DNA of 64,000 bases from Clostridium thermosuccinogenes (GTDB lineage: Bacteria; Bacillota; Clostridia; Acetivibrionales; DSM-5807), in NCBI RefSeq assembly GCF_002896855.1, contig NZ_CP021850.1, forward strand, positions 3,683,665 to 3,747,664, read 5' to 3'. Numbering within the stretch: position 1 is the first letter of the stretch; every line of letters begins with the position of its first letter. Positions 46,323 to 56,535 of this stretch are shown here, piece after piece. Made by a program: the position numbers and the translations under genes. The notes below the pieces were generated by a model that did no database searches, was not told where the DNA came from, and worked only from the letters and a program-made list of their open reading frames with translations.

Positions 46323-47483
46323 TTATTGCTTGCTCTCAATAAACGCTATCCAGTTTCTTGAATAATTGGCATAGCTGCTGCCGGGAAATTCTTCAATTAC
46401 ACTGTTAAAGGTGGATATGGCATTGGTGTAGTCCTCCAGCTCCATATAGCTCTTGGCCAGATTATACAAAATCCCATCCATGTTGACACCGGTAAATCCT
46501 GTGCCATAAATTTTAGCTTTGGACAGTATATCCTTCGCTTCCTGGAATTTCTCCTGCTTAAACAGCTTTACTCCCTGGTTATAAGCTTCTCGCGCAGCCT
46601 TTGGCATGATATCCTGAAAGAGCGCATCAAATTTTTCCTTCTCTGCTCCCTGAAAAGCTACAGGCTTAAGCAAAATAAGCATGTCCGCAGCCTTCTCATA
46701 TTCTTTTGAGGAAGCAAGCTTTTCTATTTCAAACAGGTTAGTCAGATTTTTATAATATTCAATGCTGTGGTTTGCTTTATCGAGGTTATCCTCCAGAAGT
46801 GCACTCTTTTCTTCCAGATCATTGAGCTTGTCTTCGTATTCTTTTTTGACGGCATCAACAGCATTTTGAATCTGGGCTTGAATTTCTTCATCAGAGCTTG
46901 ATACGGAGATGGAGCCTTGAGATTTATCGAAAATCAGGGGATTAATTATTGCCATAATAACAATGCCAGCTAAAAAAACAGCAGCATACTTCAAAATTTC
47001 AATTTTTCGGTCCGTCTTATTGCTGGCAGCTTTGGGGCGATTTTGCAGCATTTCCGAAGGTCTTATGTCCTGACTTTTTTTCTTTTTTCTAAAAGCTGCT
47101 TTGTTCTTTCCGGAGGCCTCCGGCGTATCCTTTCCCTCCAAAAAATTGATATATTCCATCGCCTTTATGGCGTTATTTTCCGCACTTATCACCCTTCTGA
47201 ACATCTCTTCCGCTTTCCCATATTCTTTTGTAGAAATGTAGCAAAGTCCCAGAAGGTTGATTGCTTCATGAAAATCAGGATTGATGGAAACTGCTTTCTT
47301 TAACTCGATGATTGCTATATCCTCGCTGCCCGAACGCATACTTTCCAAAGCTTTATTGTAAAGCACAACAGAGCTTTTGATATTATCTGGCAAGTCCGGA
47401 CGGCTTTTCTCCAGATTTTCAATGTCAATCGAAGGGTAATTCTGCAATTCCTGTTTTAGATCAATCAAGGAACTCACCTCCAA
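46323..47483 (-). CDS. TPR protein with one transmembrane helix
   Basis: A 386-residue protein. The N-terminal cytoplasmic part has TPR repeats (DIAIIELKKAVSINPDFHEAINLLGLCYISTKEYGKAEEMFRRVI). A Lys-rich linker and one membrane helix (about 163-185, ILKYAAVFLAGIVIMAIINPLIF) follow. Then come an outside coiled coil (EIQAQIQNAVDAVKKEYEDKLNDLEEKSALLEDNLDKAN) and a C-terminal TPR-like region (YNLAKSYMELEDYTNAISTFNSVIEEFPGSSYANYSRNWI). It resembles scaffold proteins such as YbgF-like factors, but the partner is unknown. Its start lies 21 bases after the folC stop. Confidence 0.88.
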   Translation of the reverse strand: MEVSSLIDLKQELQNYPSIDIENLEKSRPDLPDNIKSSVVLYNKALESMRSGSEDIAIIELKKAVSINPDFHEAINLLGLCYISTKEYGKAEEMFRRVISAENNAIKAMEYINFLEGKDTPEASGKNKAAFRKKKKSQDIRPSEMLQNRPKAASNKTDRKIEILKYAAVFLAGIVIMAIINPLIFDKSQGSISVSSSDEEIQAQIQNAVDAVKKEYEDKLNDLEEKSALLEDNLDKANHSIEYYKNLTNLFEIEKLASSKEYEKAADMLILLKPVAFQGAEKEKFDALFQDIMPKAAREAYNQGVKLFKQEKFQEAKDILSKAKIYGTGFTGVNMDGILYNLAKSYMELEDYTNAISTFNSVIEEFPGSSYANYSRNWIAFIESKQ

Positions 47484-47504
47484 AAACTGAGGAATATTGA
47501 CGGA

Positions 47505-48788
47505 TCACATATTATTCTTTAAAAGCCTGCGCACTTCACCAATATAGTACAAAGACCCAAATGCGCAGATCATGGAATCTGGCGAGCAAATCTTCATACT
47601 TGTGCATACTGCTTCTTTTATTGTATCACTAATTGTCACATTCTTACAATAACTTTTTATAAATCCTCCCAACTCCGCCGCAGGAAGAGCTCTGTCGCTG
47701 TTCGGAGTAACGGTTATAAAATGGGATGCTATGGGTACCACTGTTTCAATGACCGCTTTATAATCCTTATCCCTTAATACGCCGATAATAAAAATTTTCT
47801 TTTTATCCGGGAAATATCTGTTCAAAGCATCTCTTAATGCCCTTGCTCCTTCGATGTTATGAGCGCCGTCGATTAAAAATAAGGGGTCTCTTTTCAAAAC
47901 CTCAAGCCTGCCCGGCCAATGGGTATTTAAAAGGCCTTTTCGTATCGCGTTTTCACTGATTTTATATCCTTTATCTTTTAACAGTTCTATAGTCTCCAGC
48001 ACTACAGCCGCGTTATTTACCTGATGATCCCCCAGCATCGAAATCTTTAGATTCTTATATGATTTATAACTGAAGGTCTGACCGCTTATATCGAAGCTTT
48101 CCGGCTTTAAAGCAGAAAAATCCGCTCTGTGCAGTCTTGCTCCCCTTTCCAAGCACACATCCTGAAACACCTTCTCAACCTCTGCTGTCTGAGGATATAG
48201 GACCACATCACCGTCATGCTTGATTATCCCGGCTTTTTCAAAAGCTATCTTGGGAAGGGTATCCCCCAGGCGGTCCATATGATCGTAGCTTATTGTAGTG
48301 ATAACCGAAACCAGGGGCGTGTCTATAACATTGGTAGAATCGAACCTTCCTCCCAAGCCCACCTCCAGTACCACAATATCACAGTCATTTTCATAAAAAT
48401 ATTGGAAAGCTATGGCCGTAACTATTTCAAACTCTGTGGGGTGGTTTTCCCCCCGAGCAAGCATTATATCAACTTTTTCCTTGACAAACTGGGTTATGCG
48501 GGACAGCTCCTCCTCAGAGATCTCTTCATCGTTGATTTTCATTCTTTCCGTAAACCTCTCTATATAGGGAGAAGTGTACATACCTGTCTTATACCCTGCT
48601 TCCATCAGTACCCTGCTGATAAATGCCACAGTGGAGCCTTTGCCGTTTGTCCCCGCTACATGGACAAATTTGAGCTTTTTATGGGGATTTCCCATAAGCT
48701 CCAAAAGGGACGTTATATTATTAAGTCCCAGCTTTACTCCGAATTTCAAGGTATTATGAATATAGCTAAGTGCTTCATTATACTCCAT
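47505..48788 (-). CDS. folC: Folylpolyglutamate synthase / dihydrofolate synthase
   Basis: Adds glutamate to folates in an ATP-dependent step. The 427-residue protein is of Mur-ligase type with P-loop HVAGTNGKGSTVAFI, the folate loop TSPYIERFTERMKIN, the second Mur motif VLEVGLGGRFDSTNVI, and C-domain motif WPGRLEVLKRDPLFLIDGAHN. The next gene on the strand is the TPR protein, 21 bases away, so they are likely co-transcribed. Upstream lies the 39-bp repeat array that separates it from secA. Confidence 0.96.
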   Translation of the reverse strand: MEYNEALSYIHNTLKFGVKLGLNNITSLLELMGNPHKKLKFVHVAGTNGKGSTVAFISRVLMEAGYKTGMYTSPYIERFTERMKINDEEISEEELSRITQFVKEKVDIMLARGENHPTEFEIVTAIAFQYFYENDCDIVVLEVGLGGRFDSTNVIDTPLVSVITTISYDHMDRLGDTLPKIAFEKAGIIKHDGDVVLYPQTAEVEKVFQDVCLERGARLHRADFSALKPESFDISGQTFSYKSYKNLKISMLGDHQVNNAAVVLETIELLKDKGYKISENAIRKGLLNTHWPGRLEVLKRDPLFLIDGAHNIEGARALRDALNRYFPDKKKIFIIGVLRDKDYKAVIETVVPIASHFITVTPNSDRALPAAELGGFIKSYCKNVTISDTIKEAVCTSMKICSPDSMICAFGSLYYIGEVRRLLKNNM

Positions 48789-48803
48789 ATTACTACCTCT
48801 TTA

Positions 48804-49221
48804 AGCGTGAAATTCATGATTTAATCTCGGTGTATGAAACGCAGCATAAAGTTCAAAATTTTATTTCTATGCGTAAATTGCAGCATAAAATTCATGACTC
48901 TATTTCTTGCGTAAATACAGCACAAAATTCACGATTTTATTCCAGTGCGTAAATTGCAGCACAAAACTCAAAATTTTATTCCAATACGTAAATTACTGCA
49001 TAAAACTCATCATTTTACTCCGATGCGCAAATTGCTGCACAAAACTCATCATTTTACTCCAATGTGCAAATTGCTGCATAAAACTCATCATTTTATTTCA
49101 ATGTGTAAATTTCAGCATAAAACTCATCATTTTATTTTGATGCCCAAGTTGCTGTATAAAACTCACCTTTTTGATCCAATACACAAGCTACTGCAAAAAT
49201 ACAAGATTCTATTCCGGTGCA
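48804..49221. repeat. Tandem array of 39-bp repeats between secA and folC
   Basis: About ten units. Six in a row (48947-49180) are exactly 39 bp; the outer ones are 38-41 bp. The consensus is GCGYAAATTGCTGCAYAAAA then CTCATCATTTTATTCCAAT. Central units are over 85 percent alike and the outer ones decay, as expected for an old expansion. Open frames across it only mirror the 13-codon period and have no ribosome site. It is not a CRISPR: there are no unique spacers. Confidence 0.9.
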
Positions 49222-49271
49222 CAAATTAACGGAACTTCCGAAAAGCCCCGAATAAGTTTATGCACCGGAAT
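49211..49271. repeat. 11-bp inverted repeat at the array end
   Basis: ATTCCGGTGCA (49211-49221) and its perfect complement (49261-49271) flank 39 bases. The left arm is the last, degenerate repeat unit, so it may be an end structure of the array or a loose terminator region after secA. Confidence 0.45.
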
Positions 49272-49355
49272 AGGCTATAATACCATGTTCAGTTCAGCAG
49301 TCCGTTTGCCCGGACTTAAATCAATCTCAAATTGCAAAGCGCTATCGGGCCTACA

Positions 49356-52088
49356 CTATAGATTTGCCCCGCAGCATTTCTTGTACTTTTTGCCGCTTCC
49401 GCAAGGGCATGGGTCGTTGCGTCCCACCTTTTGGTCGCTCCGGTTTGCAGGCTTTTTGGGTTCATCGCCATGGGATGCGGTAACCGGCTCTGCCACCTTT
49501 TCCCGTTGTACACTTTGCTCACGGTCGACACGGGCATTGAGTATCAGCTTGAGAGAATCCTCCCGGATGTTTCTGATCATTTCCTCAAACATTTCAAAGC
49601 CTTCAAACTTGTACTCTATAACAGGATCCCTCTGTCCATATGCCCTCAGGCCTATTCCATGCCGGAGCTGATCCATGGCATCTATATGGTCCATCCACTT
49701 CTGGTCCACCACTCGAAGCAAAATAACCCTTTCCAGCTCTCGCATCAGTTCTGAGCCCAGTTCCTGTTCCTTTTCCTCATACCTTTTCAATGTCGCTTCC
49801 AGAAGCGCCTCTTTGAAATCCTCCTTGGTGAGGTTTTCCATATTCTGCTTCTGAGCATCCAGTATGCCCTGGGGCAGAATGCTGCCTTCCGCAATGGTGC
49901 TCATTCCTTCCCAGTCCCAATAATCCGGATGCGGGCTCTCGCCGCAATAAATGTTTACCAGATTATCAATGTATCCTTCTATCATCTTTATAAAGTAATC
50001 CTTAAGGCTTTCCCCGTCGAGAACCTTTCTTCTCTGCCCGTAAATTACCTCTCTTTGCTTGTTCATTACGTCATCATACTGGAGCACGTGCTTTCTTATA
50101 TCAAAGTTTTTGCCTTCAACCTTCCTCTGAGCATTTTCAATGGCATTGGAAAGCATTTTGTGATCTATCGGCTGGTCTTCCTCCAGGCCCAGCGCATCCA
50201 CAATTTTCATCAGACGCTCTGATCCGAACAGCCTCATAAGGTCATCCTCAAGGGAGATATAAAACCTGGAGGAACCAGGGTCACCCTGACGGCCTGAACG
50301 TCCTCTCAGCTGATTGTCTATACGCCTCGATTCATGCCTTTCGGTACCGATTATATGAAGTCCTCCTACCGCTACCACCTTTTCCCGTTCTGCGTCGGTC
50401 TGCTGCTTGAATTTCTTATATAGCTCCCTGTATGTCTTTCTGGCTTCCAGAACCAACTCATCGGAAGTTTCATTAAACCCTGTTGACTGTATAATCAGGT
50501 CCTCCGTATAACCTCTTTTTCTCATCTCCTGTTTCGCCATGAATTCTGCGTTTCCACCCAGAACTATATCCGTACCACGGCCGGCCATGTTTGTAGCTAT
50601 GGTTACTGCGCCGAGCTTTCCGGCCTGGGCGATTATCTCAGCTTCCTTTTCATGGTATTTGGCATTCAGCACCTGATGGTTTATACCCTGCTTTTTCAGC
50701 ATTGAGCTTAAAAGCTCGGATTTTTCTATGGAAATAGTACCGATAAGAACCGGCTGGCCTCTCTTGTGGCATTCCACTATCTCCTTGATGACGGCATTGA
50801 ATTTTCCTGCCTCAGTCTTATACAAGCTGTCGGGATAATCTTTTCTTATCATCGGCCTGTTGGTGGGTATCACCACCACATCCAGGTTGTATATCGCCCT
50901 GAATTCCTGTTCTTCCGTCTGGGCCGTACCGGTCATGCCGGCAAGCTTTTTATACATCCTGAAGTAGTTCTGAAAGGTTATAGTGGCCAGAGTTTTGCTT
51001 TCTCTCTCGACCTTTACCCCTTCCTTTGCCTCAATAGCCTGGTGCAAACCGTCGCTGTACCTTCTGCCGTACATCAGACGTCCGGTGAATTCATCTACTA
51101 TTATTACCTCTCCGTCTTTCACTACATAGTCCCTGTCCCTCTTCATCAAGCCGTGGGCTTTTATCGCCTGGTTAACATGATGAAGAATAGTCATATTTTC
51201 AGGGTCCGAAAGGTTTTCAATTCCAAAAAACTGCTCTGCCTTTTTAACACCCTTTGCTGTCAGGGTAGCTGTGTGAGCCTTTTCATCAACTATATAATCC
51301 TCATCCAGTTCGTCATCCAGTTCCTTATCGTCGGACTGGGTGTATACCTTGGCCTTCAACCTGCTGGCAAAGCTGTTTGCCTGCTTGTACAGATCGGTGG
51401 ACTTATTGCCGGCTCCTGAAATTATGAGAGGCGTCCTGGCTTCATCTATCAATATGCTGTCCACCTCATCCACAATGGCATAGTGCAAATCCCGCTGCAC
51501 CATGTCTTCCTTGTAGATAACCATGTTATCCCTGAGATAGTCGAAGCCCAGTTCATTGTTTGTTCCATACACAATATCACAGTTATATGCCTTCTTTCGC
51601 TCGGCATTGCTCAAACCATGCACTATAAGCCCTACCGAGAGGCCCAGAAAATTATATATCTTGCCCATCCACTCACTGTCACGCTTTGCCAGGTAGTCGT
51701 TAACAGTTACGACATGGACGCCTTTTCCTTCCAGGGCATTCAGATATACCGGCAGCGTAGCCACCAGGGTTTTACCTTCTCCGGTCTTCATTTCAGCTAT
51801 TCTTCCCTGATGAAGAACAATGCCGCCTATCAGCTGGACTTTGAAATGCCTCATCCCCAAAACTCTGGAGGACGCTTCCCTCACCACTGCAAAAGCCTCC
51901 GGCAGTATATCGTCCAGTGTCTCACCTTTTGCCAGCCTCTCCTTAAACTCAGCAGTTTTACCTCTTAATTGCTCATCGCTGAGCTTTTTCATATCCGGCT
52001 CAAGGCTTTCTATTTTATCCACTATGGGTTCGATTTTCTTTAATTCCCTACTGCTGTAAGTTCCAAATATTTTTTCTAATATTTTCAT
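49356..52088 (-). CDS. secA: Preprotein translocase ATPase SecA
   Basis: Motor of the Sec export pathway at the membrane. The 910-residue product has Walker [28 protein letters not shown] (DEAD-like box), the preprotein cross-linking domain, [16 protein letters not shown], and [28 protein letters not shown]. The C-terminus has the zinc-binding SEC-C motif [27 protein letters not shown] precedes the ATG, which abuts the stop of the DUF5317 gene, so these two are coupled. No SecA2-like features are seen. Confidence 0.99.
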   Translation of the reverse strand: MKILEKIFGTYSSRELKKIEPIVDKIESLEPDMKKLSDEQLRGKTAEFKERLAKGETLDDILPEAFAVVREASSRVLGMRHFKVQLIGGIVLHQGRIAEMKTGEGKTLVATLPVYLNALEGKGVHVVTVNDYLAKRDSEWMGKIYNFLGLSVGLIVHGLSNAERKKAYNCDIVYGTNNELGFDYLRDNMVIYKEDMVQRDLHYAIVDEVDSILIDEARTPLIISGAGNKSTDLYKQANSFASRLKAKVYTQSDDKELDDELDEDYIVDEKAHTATLTAKGVKKAEQFFGIENLSDPENMTILHHVNQAIKAHGLMKRDRDYVVKDGEVIIVDEFTGRLMYGRRYSDGLHQAIEAKEGVKVERESKTLATITFQNYFRMYKKLAGMTGTAQTEEQEFRAIYNLDVVVIPTNRPMIRKDYPDSLYKTEAGKFNAVIKEIVECHKRGQPVLIGTISIEKSELLSSMLKKQGINHQVLNAKYHEKEAEIIAQAGKLGAVTIATNMAGRGTDIVLGGNAEFMAKQEMRKRGYTEDLIIQSTGFNETSDELVLEARKTYRELYKKFKQQTDAEREKVVAVGGLHIIGTERHESRRIDNQLRGRSGRQGDPGSSRFYISLEDDLMRLFGSERLMKIVDALGLEEDQPIDHKMLSNAIENAQRKVEGKNFDIRKHVLQYDDVMNKQREVIYGQRRKVLDGESLKDYFIKMIEGYIDNLVNIYCGESPHPDYWDWEGMSTIAEGSILPQGILDAQKQNMENLTKEDFKEALLEATLKRYEEKEQELGSELMRELERVILLRVVDQKWMDHIDAMDQLRHGIGLRAYGQRDPVIEYKFEGFEMFEEMIRNIREDSLKLILNARVDREQSVQREKVAEPVTASHGDEPKKPANRSDQKVGRNDPCPCGSGKKYKKCCGANL

Positions 52089-52664
52089 CTATTCAACCTC
52101 CGAAATTGTTTTGTCAAAAAATTTCCTCCCCGATACTATCTGAAGGAAAAGTAGAAAGAGTCCTGCTACTACCATCAAATCTCCTATGCTTACCACCTGC
52201 ATCATATATCCCAAAAATCCCGGCGGAGCTATTATATCCGACAAAAAAGCCAGTCTGGTCCCATCCCCGGGAGAGGTAATATAATGCTTTATATCCGATT
52301 CTAAAAGCTCAATGGGCAGGCCTGCGTTTATTACGGTATCCCTGTCAACAGGCATACGTCCGCCATTGACCATCATGACTATCATATTTAGCAATGAGCC
52401 GACAGCTATAACCCACATGCCGACATATTGCCTGTTCAGCCAGAGCCATGCAAAAACCATACAGAATATTATTCCATTAATCAGGAATTCATATCCGGAC
52501 AGGAAATCAAAACGGTCGGATAATGTCTGGGAAGCTACCAGTAATACGGCAGTGCTTATAATCAGCCAAACCTTGTTAAATCTGATTTCCACCAGATTGG
52601 AAATCCTGCCTTTCATGGCCAATCCCGCAATAATCCCAACAATTATCGCCAATAAATACAGCAT
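52089..52664 (-). CDS. DUF5317-family membrane protein
   Basis: A 191-residue protein with about five membrane helices (MLYLLAIIVGIIAGLAM, WLIISTAVLLVASQTL, LINGIIFCMVFAWLWL, MWVIAVGSLLNMIVMMV, IGDLMVVAGLFLLFLQIV). The outside stretch NGGRMPVDRDTVINAGLP is characteristic of the DUF5317 family in Clostridia. Its function is unknown. The stop touches the secA start, so it is co-transcribed with secA. Confidence 0.82.
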   Translation of the reverse strand: MLYLLAIIVGIIAGLAMKGRISNLVEIRFNKVWLIISTAVLLVASQTLSDRFDFLSGYEFLINGIIFCMVFAWLWLNRQYVGMWVIAVGSLLNMIVMMVNGGRMPVDRDTVINAGLPIELLESDIKHYITSPGDGTRLAFLSDIIAPPGFLGYMMQVVSIGDLMVVAGLFLLFLQIVSGRKFFDKTISEVE

Positions 52665-52721
52665 AACTTCACCTCATATTAAATTTTCACAACAGGAAAA
52701 TAAGAGTTAGCACCTTATGTC

Positions 52722-53162
52722 CTAAGCGGCAACCGGAGGAGAAAGATCCGAGCGGGATGTAATAATATCTTCATCCTTGTAGAAAGGAAATATTGTTAGC
52801 AATTTGACAAAGCAAAAAACAAAAGTTAAGACAACCAGCGCAAAAACTGCAGGAATAGTCCCTGAACGTGCTTCGTCATCTTCCAGCCGCATTTTATGGC
52901 TGCCGGATTCAAACATTCCGGCGCTGCCATTTGATAGGACAAACCTGCCTGATGAATCCTTGGAGGAAGGCATGGCAAAAGAAGGCGAATGCCCCTCACC
53001 AATGTCTTGCGGTTTCGTGAGGATTTCACCATCTGCTTCCTGCATTAAACGCGCATCATTCAAATCCAGGTATAATTGAAAGATGCTTTCAGATAAATTT
53101 ATAATTCCGTCCGATGTCAAGGTCGATAATATAATCAAGCTGATAAACAGCTGTTTAAGCAT
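52722..53162 (-). CDS. Unknown protein with two hydrophobic ends
   Basis: A 146-residue protein I do not recognise. It has an N-terminal hydrophobic stretch (QLFISLIILSTLT, signal-anchor-like) and a C-terminal membrane helix (TIPAVFALVVLTFVFCFVKLLTIF). A polar middle, rich in Ser, Gly and Asp, would face outside. It has few sequence constraints by eye. Its ATG (53162, after GAGGAAGG) overlaps the yerC-like stop by eight bases, which supports translational coupling. It is probably co-transcribed through to secA. Confidence 0.75.
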   Translation of the reverse strand: MLKQLFISLIILSTLTSDGIINLSESIFQLYLDLNDARLMQEADGEILTKPQDIGEGHSPSFAMPSSKDSSGRFVLSNGSAGMFESGSHKMRLEDDEARSGTIPAVFALVVLTFVFCFVKLLTIFPFYKDEDIITSRSDLSPPVAA

Positions 53163-53472
53163 TTGAACCTTCCTCTCCGGCCTTTTTCTTTTCAAGCTTT
53201 TCAAAAATCATTTTATATCCATCCGCCCCATAATTCAGGCATCGGTTTACCCTGCTTATTGTGGCGGTGCTGGCACCGGTTTTCTCACAAATCTCCGTAT
53301 ACGTCTTCTTCTGCTCCAGCATCTTGGCCACCTCAAGCCTTTGCGCAAGAGCCTTTATTTCAGAAATAGTGCCTATATCCTCAAAAAAGCGGTAACACTC
53401 TTCTATATTTTCTAACAACAGAATCGCTTCAAAAAGCTTATCTACGGATTCATCCCTTATCTTAGAATTCAT
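53155..53472 (-). CDS. YerC/YecD-type TrpR-like regulator
   Basis: A 105-residue DNA-binding protein of the TrpR superfamily group found in Firmicutes. The helix-turn-helix is ALAQRLEVAKMLEQKKTYTEICEKTGASTATISRVNRCLNYGADGY. The start MNSKIRDESVDKLFEAILLLENIEECYRFFEDI is typical of YerC. Its regulon is not well known; it lacks the tryptophan pocket of true TrpR as far as can be seen. ATG 53472 follows GGGATGG; a GTG two codons earlier is possible. First gene of the unit leading to secA. Confidence 0.9.
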   Translation of the reverse strand: MNSKIRDESVDKLFEAILLLENIEECYRFFEDIGTISEIKALAQRLEVAKMLEQKKTYTEICEKTGASTATISRVNRCLNYGADGYKMIFEKLEKKKAGEEGSNA

Positions 53473-54332
53473 ATACACACCATCCCTATTAATTACAATT
53501 TTAAATTAAAGCGTACTCAATGTCAAAGTATTTTAGTGGCACTAAGACATATAAGGGAAATAAGTTCCGACAGCCTTATACTCCATCAATGCGTCTTTTT
53601 CTAACGGAGGCACGATCCATATTAAAGATGCCACTGAGCACAAGAAGTCAACGGCTGTCGCGCAGAAAAATTACTCATGGAGCCAATTTAAGCTGATAAA
53701 TTGGAGTTTGGCTTATAGAGCATCGTGTTTGGTTTATAGAGCATCAGGTTTGGCTTACGGGACTTTGCCTTAAAAAAGTGGAGAAGGTCTTGTTCCTACT
53801 GTTAATGCTATGTTGCTAAAGAAAGGGATGGGATAGCTTTAAATCAGATATGGGGAAGTGATATCACAACCACCTATGTTTGAAAACGAAACAAATTAAT
53901 GAAGAAACAAATAATGAAAATGATATTCTTACTTTCACGTTAACATATCCAGGCTCACTGCCATCAACTGCATTGCCTCCTGGGCCATTGCTTTTAATAA
54001 TCTGTGTCCTTTATTCTGACGACACCTTTTAAAAATTTTTGCGTTATGGGATGAAGCATTATGATGAAGCATTATATTATAATAAACCTGCCAAATTGCC
54101 TTCATCTATACTCATTCGCAGCAGTATACATATCTGAACCACAACCATAAAATCCACGAGCAAATCCTGTACAAAATAAACACCTGCCATGCTTATTAAA
54201 GTGTGAACCCCCGGCACTTTAAAGCCGGGGGCTCCTTTAGGGGGTCAAAATGTATTTTGTGAGGTCATTAATAAGTATTGGCACTAATGCGTTAATATAT
54301 ACATGGATATGAAAATTTTTATGAAAAAATAA

Positions 54333-54372
54333 AACGGTGAAGATTTCCCTTCAGGTTATAATCTTCACCGTT
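54333..54372 (-). terminator. Terminator of uxaC
   Basis: AACGGTGAAGATT and AATCTTCACCGTT form a 13-bp perfect stem around 14 bases. On the minus strand TTTTATTTTTT follows. It lies about 120 bases past the uxaC stop. Confidence 0.85.
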
Positions 54373-54380
54373 CATTAACT

Positions 54381-54440
54381 TAATTTACTGTGCTACCTAA
54401 TTTGAGACAGCATGTGGTAAGTTTAGAGATGGCTAATACT
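54381..54440. repeat. Dispersed repeat copy (left-end type)
   Basis: ACTGTGCTACCTAATTTGAG, AGCATGTGGTAAG and TAGAGATGGCTAA align with the left end of the 7898-8150 element. No matching right end is near, so it is a partial copy. Confidence 0.5.
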
Positions 54441-54493
54441 CTGTTTCATTAATCTTTCCATCATGATTTACCGCATCGATGAGAAGGCTTATA

Positions 54494-55900
54494 TCACACC
54501 TCTATGCCGAAATAATTTGCCGCATTGTTATAGCAGATATCCTGCACCATCTTTCCAAGAAGGTTCATATCATCCGGGGCTTCTCCGTTTTCCACCCAGT
54601 TTCCGATGATGTTGCAGAGGATTCTGCGGAAATACTCATGTCTTGTGTATGAAAGGAAGCTTCTTGAATCGGTGAGCATTCCCACGAACCTGCTCAAAAG
54701 GCCGATATTTGCCAGAGTTATCATCTGTCTTTCCATGCCGTCCTTCTGGTCATTAAACCACCAGGCGGAACCCCATTGTATTTTACCCGGTATTCCACCA
54801 CCCTGGAAACATCCTGCAATGGCTGCCAGCACCTCATTATCCTTCGGGTTGATGGAATATAATATGGTCTTTGGCAGCTCTTCTGTCTGCTCGAGCTTAT
54901 CTAAAAACCTTGAGAGAGGCTCAGCCGGATTCCAGTCCCCTATTGAGTCGAATCCTGTATCCGGGCCTATCAGCTTCATCATTCGGGTGTTGTTGTTCCT
55001 CAATACGCCCATATGCAGCTGCATCGCCCATCCCAGCCTTGCATACTGCCTTCCCAGGAACAGCAAAACCTGAGTCTTATACTTGTCGATCTCCGAGGCT
55101 GAAAGCTCTTTTCCTGCCAATGCTGATTTAAGAGCTTCTGAAGCTTCCTCTTCCGTGCCTTCCGCATAAACAAACGGCTCCATGCCATGGTCGGAAATCC
55201 TGCATCCTGCTGCGTGGAAGAACTCAAGCCGGGATATCAGGGCTTTCTTAAGATCATCGAAATTTCCGATGCTGCAGCCTGTAACTTCTTCCAGCTTTCT
55301 TATCCATTCAACAAAGCCGTCTTTTTCTATTTTGATGCACTTATCGGGTCTAAAGGCAGGCAGCACCTTGACATCAAAGTCCTTATCCTCTGCTATGGCC
55401 TTGTGGTATTCCAGTGAATCCACCGGATCGTCAGTCGTGCATATCACTTTTACATTGGACCGTTTGATAAGTCCTCTCGCAGTGAAATCATCCCCCTGCA
55501 GCATTTCATTGCACCTTTTCCAGATGCTCTCCGCCGTCTCAGGAGAAAGAAGGTCGTCTATGGCGAAATACCTTTTTAGCTCAAGGTGGGTCCAATGGTA
55601 TAAAGGATTTCCAATACAGGCAGGTATCGTTTTGGCCCATGCCAAGAATTTCTCCTTATCATCGGCATCCCCTGTTATGTATTTTTCATCTATGCCATTG
55701 CCCCTTATGGCCCTCCACTTGTAATGGTCGCCCCCCAGCCATATTTCAGTGATATTCCGGTACTTTTTGTTTTCAGCTATTTCCTTTGGGCTGAGATGGC
55801 AGTGATAATCGAATATGGGCATATTCTTGGCATATTCATGATATAGCTTCACCGCCGTCTGAGTTTGAAGCAAAAAGTTTTCATCCATAAACTTTTTCAT
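54494..55900 (-). CDS. uxaC: Glucuronate/galacturonate isomerase
   Basis: Converts D-glucuronate to fructuronate or D-galacturonate to tagaturonate in the cytoplasm. The 468-residue amidohydrolase-fold protein has the metal motif DYHCHLSP (His33, His35), [13 protein letters not shown], and the late motif [28 protein letters not shown], all typical of UxaC. The ATG at 55900 follows GGGAGG. No uxuA, uxaB or kdg genes are adjacent, so the rest of the uronate pathway lies elsewhere. Its promoter region has paired repeats that may be operator sites. Confidence 0.96.
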   Translation of the reverse strand: MKKFMDENFLLQTQTAVKLYHEYAKNMPIFDYHCHLSPKEIAENKKYRNITEIWLGGDHYKWRAIRGNGIDEKYITGDADDKEKFLAWAKTIPACIGNPLYHWTHLELKRYFAIDDLLSPETAESIWKRCNEMLQGDDFTARGLIKRSNVKVICTTDDPVDSLEYHKAIAEDKDFDVKVLPAFRPDKCIKIEKDGFVEWIRKLEEVTGCSIGNFDDLKKALISRLEFFHAAGCRISDHGMEPFVYAEGTEEEASEALKSALAGKELSASEIDKYKTQVLLFLGRQYARLGWAMQLHMGVLRNNNTRMMKLIGPDTGFDSIGDWNPAEPLSRFLDKLEQTEELPKTILYSINPKDNEVLAAIAGCFQGGGIPGKIQWGSAWWFNDQKDGMERQMITLANIGLLSRFVGMLTDSRSFLSYTRHEYFRRILCNIIGNWVENGEAPDDMNLLGKMVQDICYNNAANYFGIEV

Positions 55901-56535
55901 TATATTTTCCCTCCCATATTTCAATTGCTCCTTTACACCGTTTTATGGTTTTCCCAGGCTATTTTTTGGTTTTCTCAGGTTATTTTATCCATGCCCGTCC
56001 TGCCATGGTGTCAAGCAATCATTCCTTTATTAACAATCGACCTCAACATGTTGCCATAGCTGTAATAAACGCAATATATCGACTCTATCATTATAACCTT
56101 CGCACCCGATCAAATTCTTTGCTTTTATTGCCGGTATTGTTGCAGAAGTTGCTGTAACCGGCAAGGAAAATTGCATTCGTCATATGCAATACTTACTCCT
56201 GGCTGTTAGAATCTTTTTTGCAAAGCTTTTCTTTATTTTATAAATATAACCAAAAGAATCTTTTAACAAGCATCTTATAAATGGCATAATTCAGGTCATC
56301 CACATCTTTGACAACCATTCGGTATCACTTTCAAAGAAAACATTTGCTTCAATATTTATTCCAGGCTTCCAAAATGCTCTGCATTCAAAATTTCCTGAAT
56401 GCAGGGGCTATACAGTTTTTGTCATTCAGTCCCCTATCTTTACCCATGGCATCGCTTGCCATCTCTCTTACCGTCACAATTTCAAGCTAATTTACATAAT
56501 ATAGAACGGTAAAATGATTTACGGAGTGATTTAGC
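55901..56535. other. 635-base spacer with uxaC promoter region
   Basis: On the minus strand TTGACA (56014-56009) and GATAAA (55989-55984) are 19 bases apart; the spacer contains CCATG-10-CATGG. Directly downstream are two 21-22-bp direct repeats (55941-55962 and 55963-55983; CCTGRGAAAACC core). The rest is AT-rich and holds no supported gene. Confidence 0.5.

Larger units (their letters stand above)
53473..54493. other. 1-kb spacer with short repeats and hairpins
   Basis: No gene is supported. It holds three 21-bp tandem units (53706, 53727, 53748; GTTTGGYTTATAGAGCATC). A GC-rich hairpin CCCCCGGC-8-GCCGGGGG lies at 54208-54231; its flanks (GTGTGAAC before, CTCC after) recall ends of IS200/IS605 elements, but no transposase is present. 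The uxaC terminator and a dispersed repeat copy lie at the right end. Confidence 0.55.

Noticed and set aside
48804-49221. Possible CRISPR array
   Set aside because: Units are directly adjacent with no unique spacers and no cas genes nearby.
48907-49229. Plus-strand open frames with a 13-residue repeating peptide (RKLLHKTHHFTPM-like)
   Set aside because: They only mirror the 39-bp DNA repeat; several frames are open at once and there is no ribosome binding site or conserved start.
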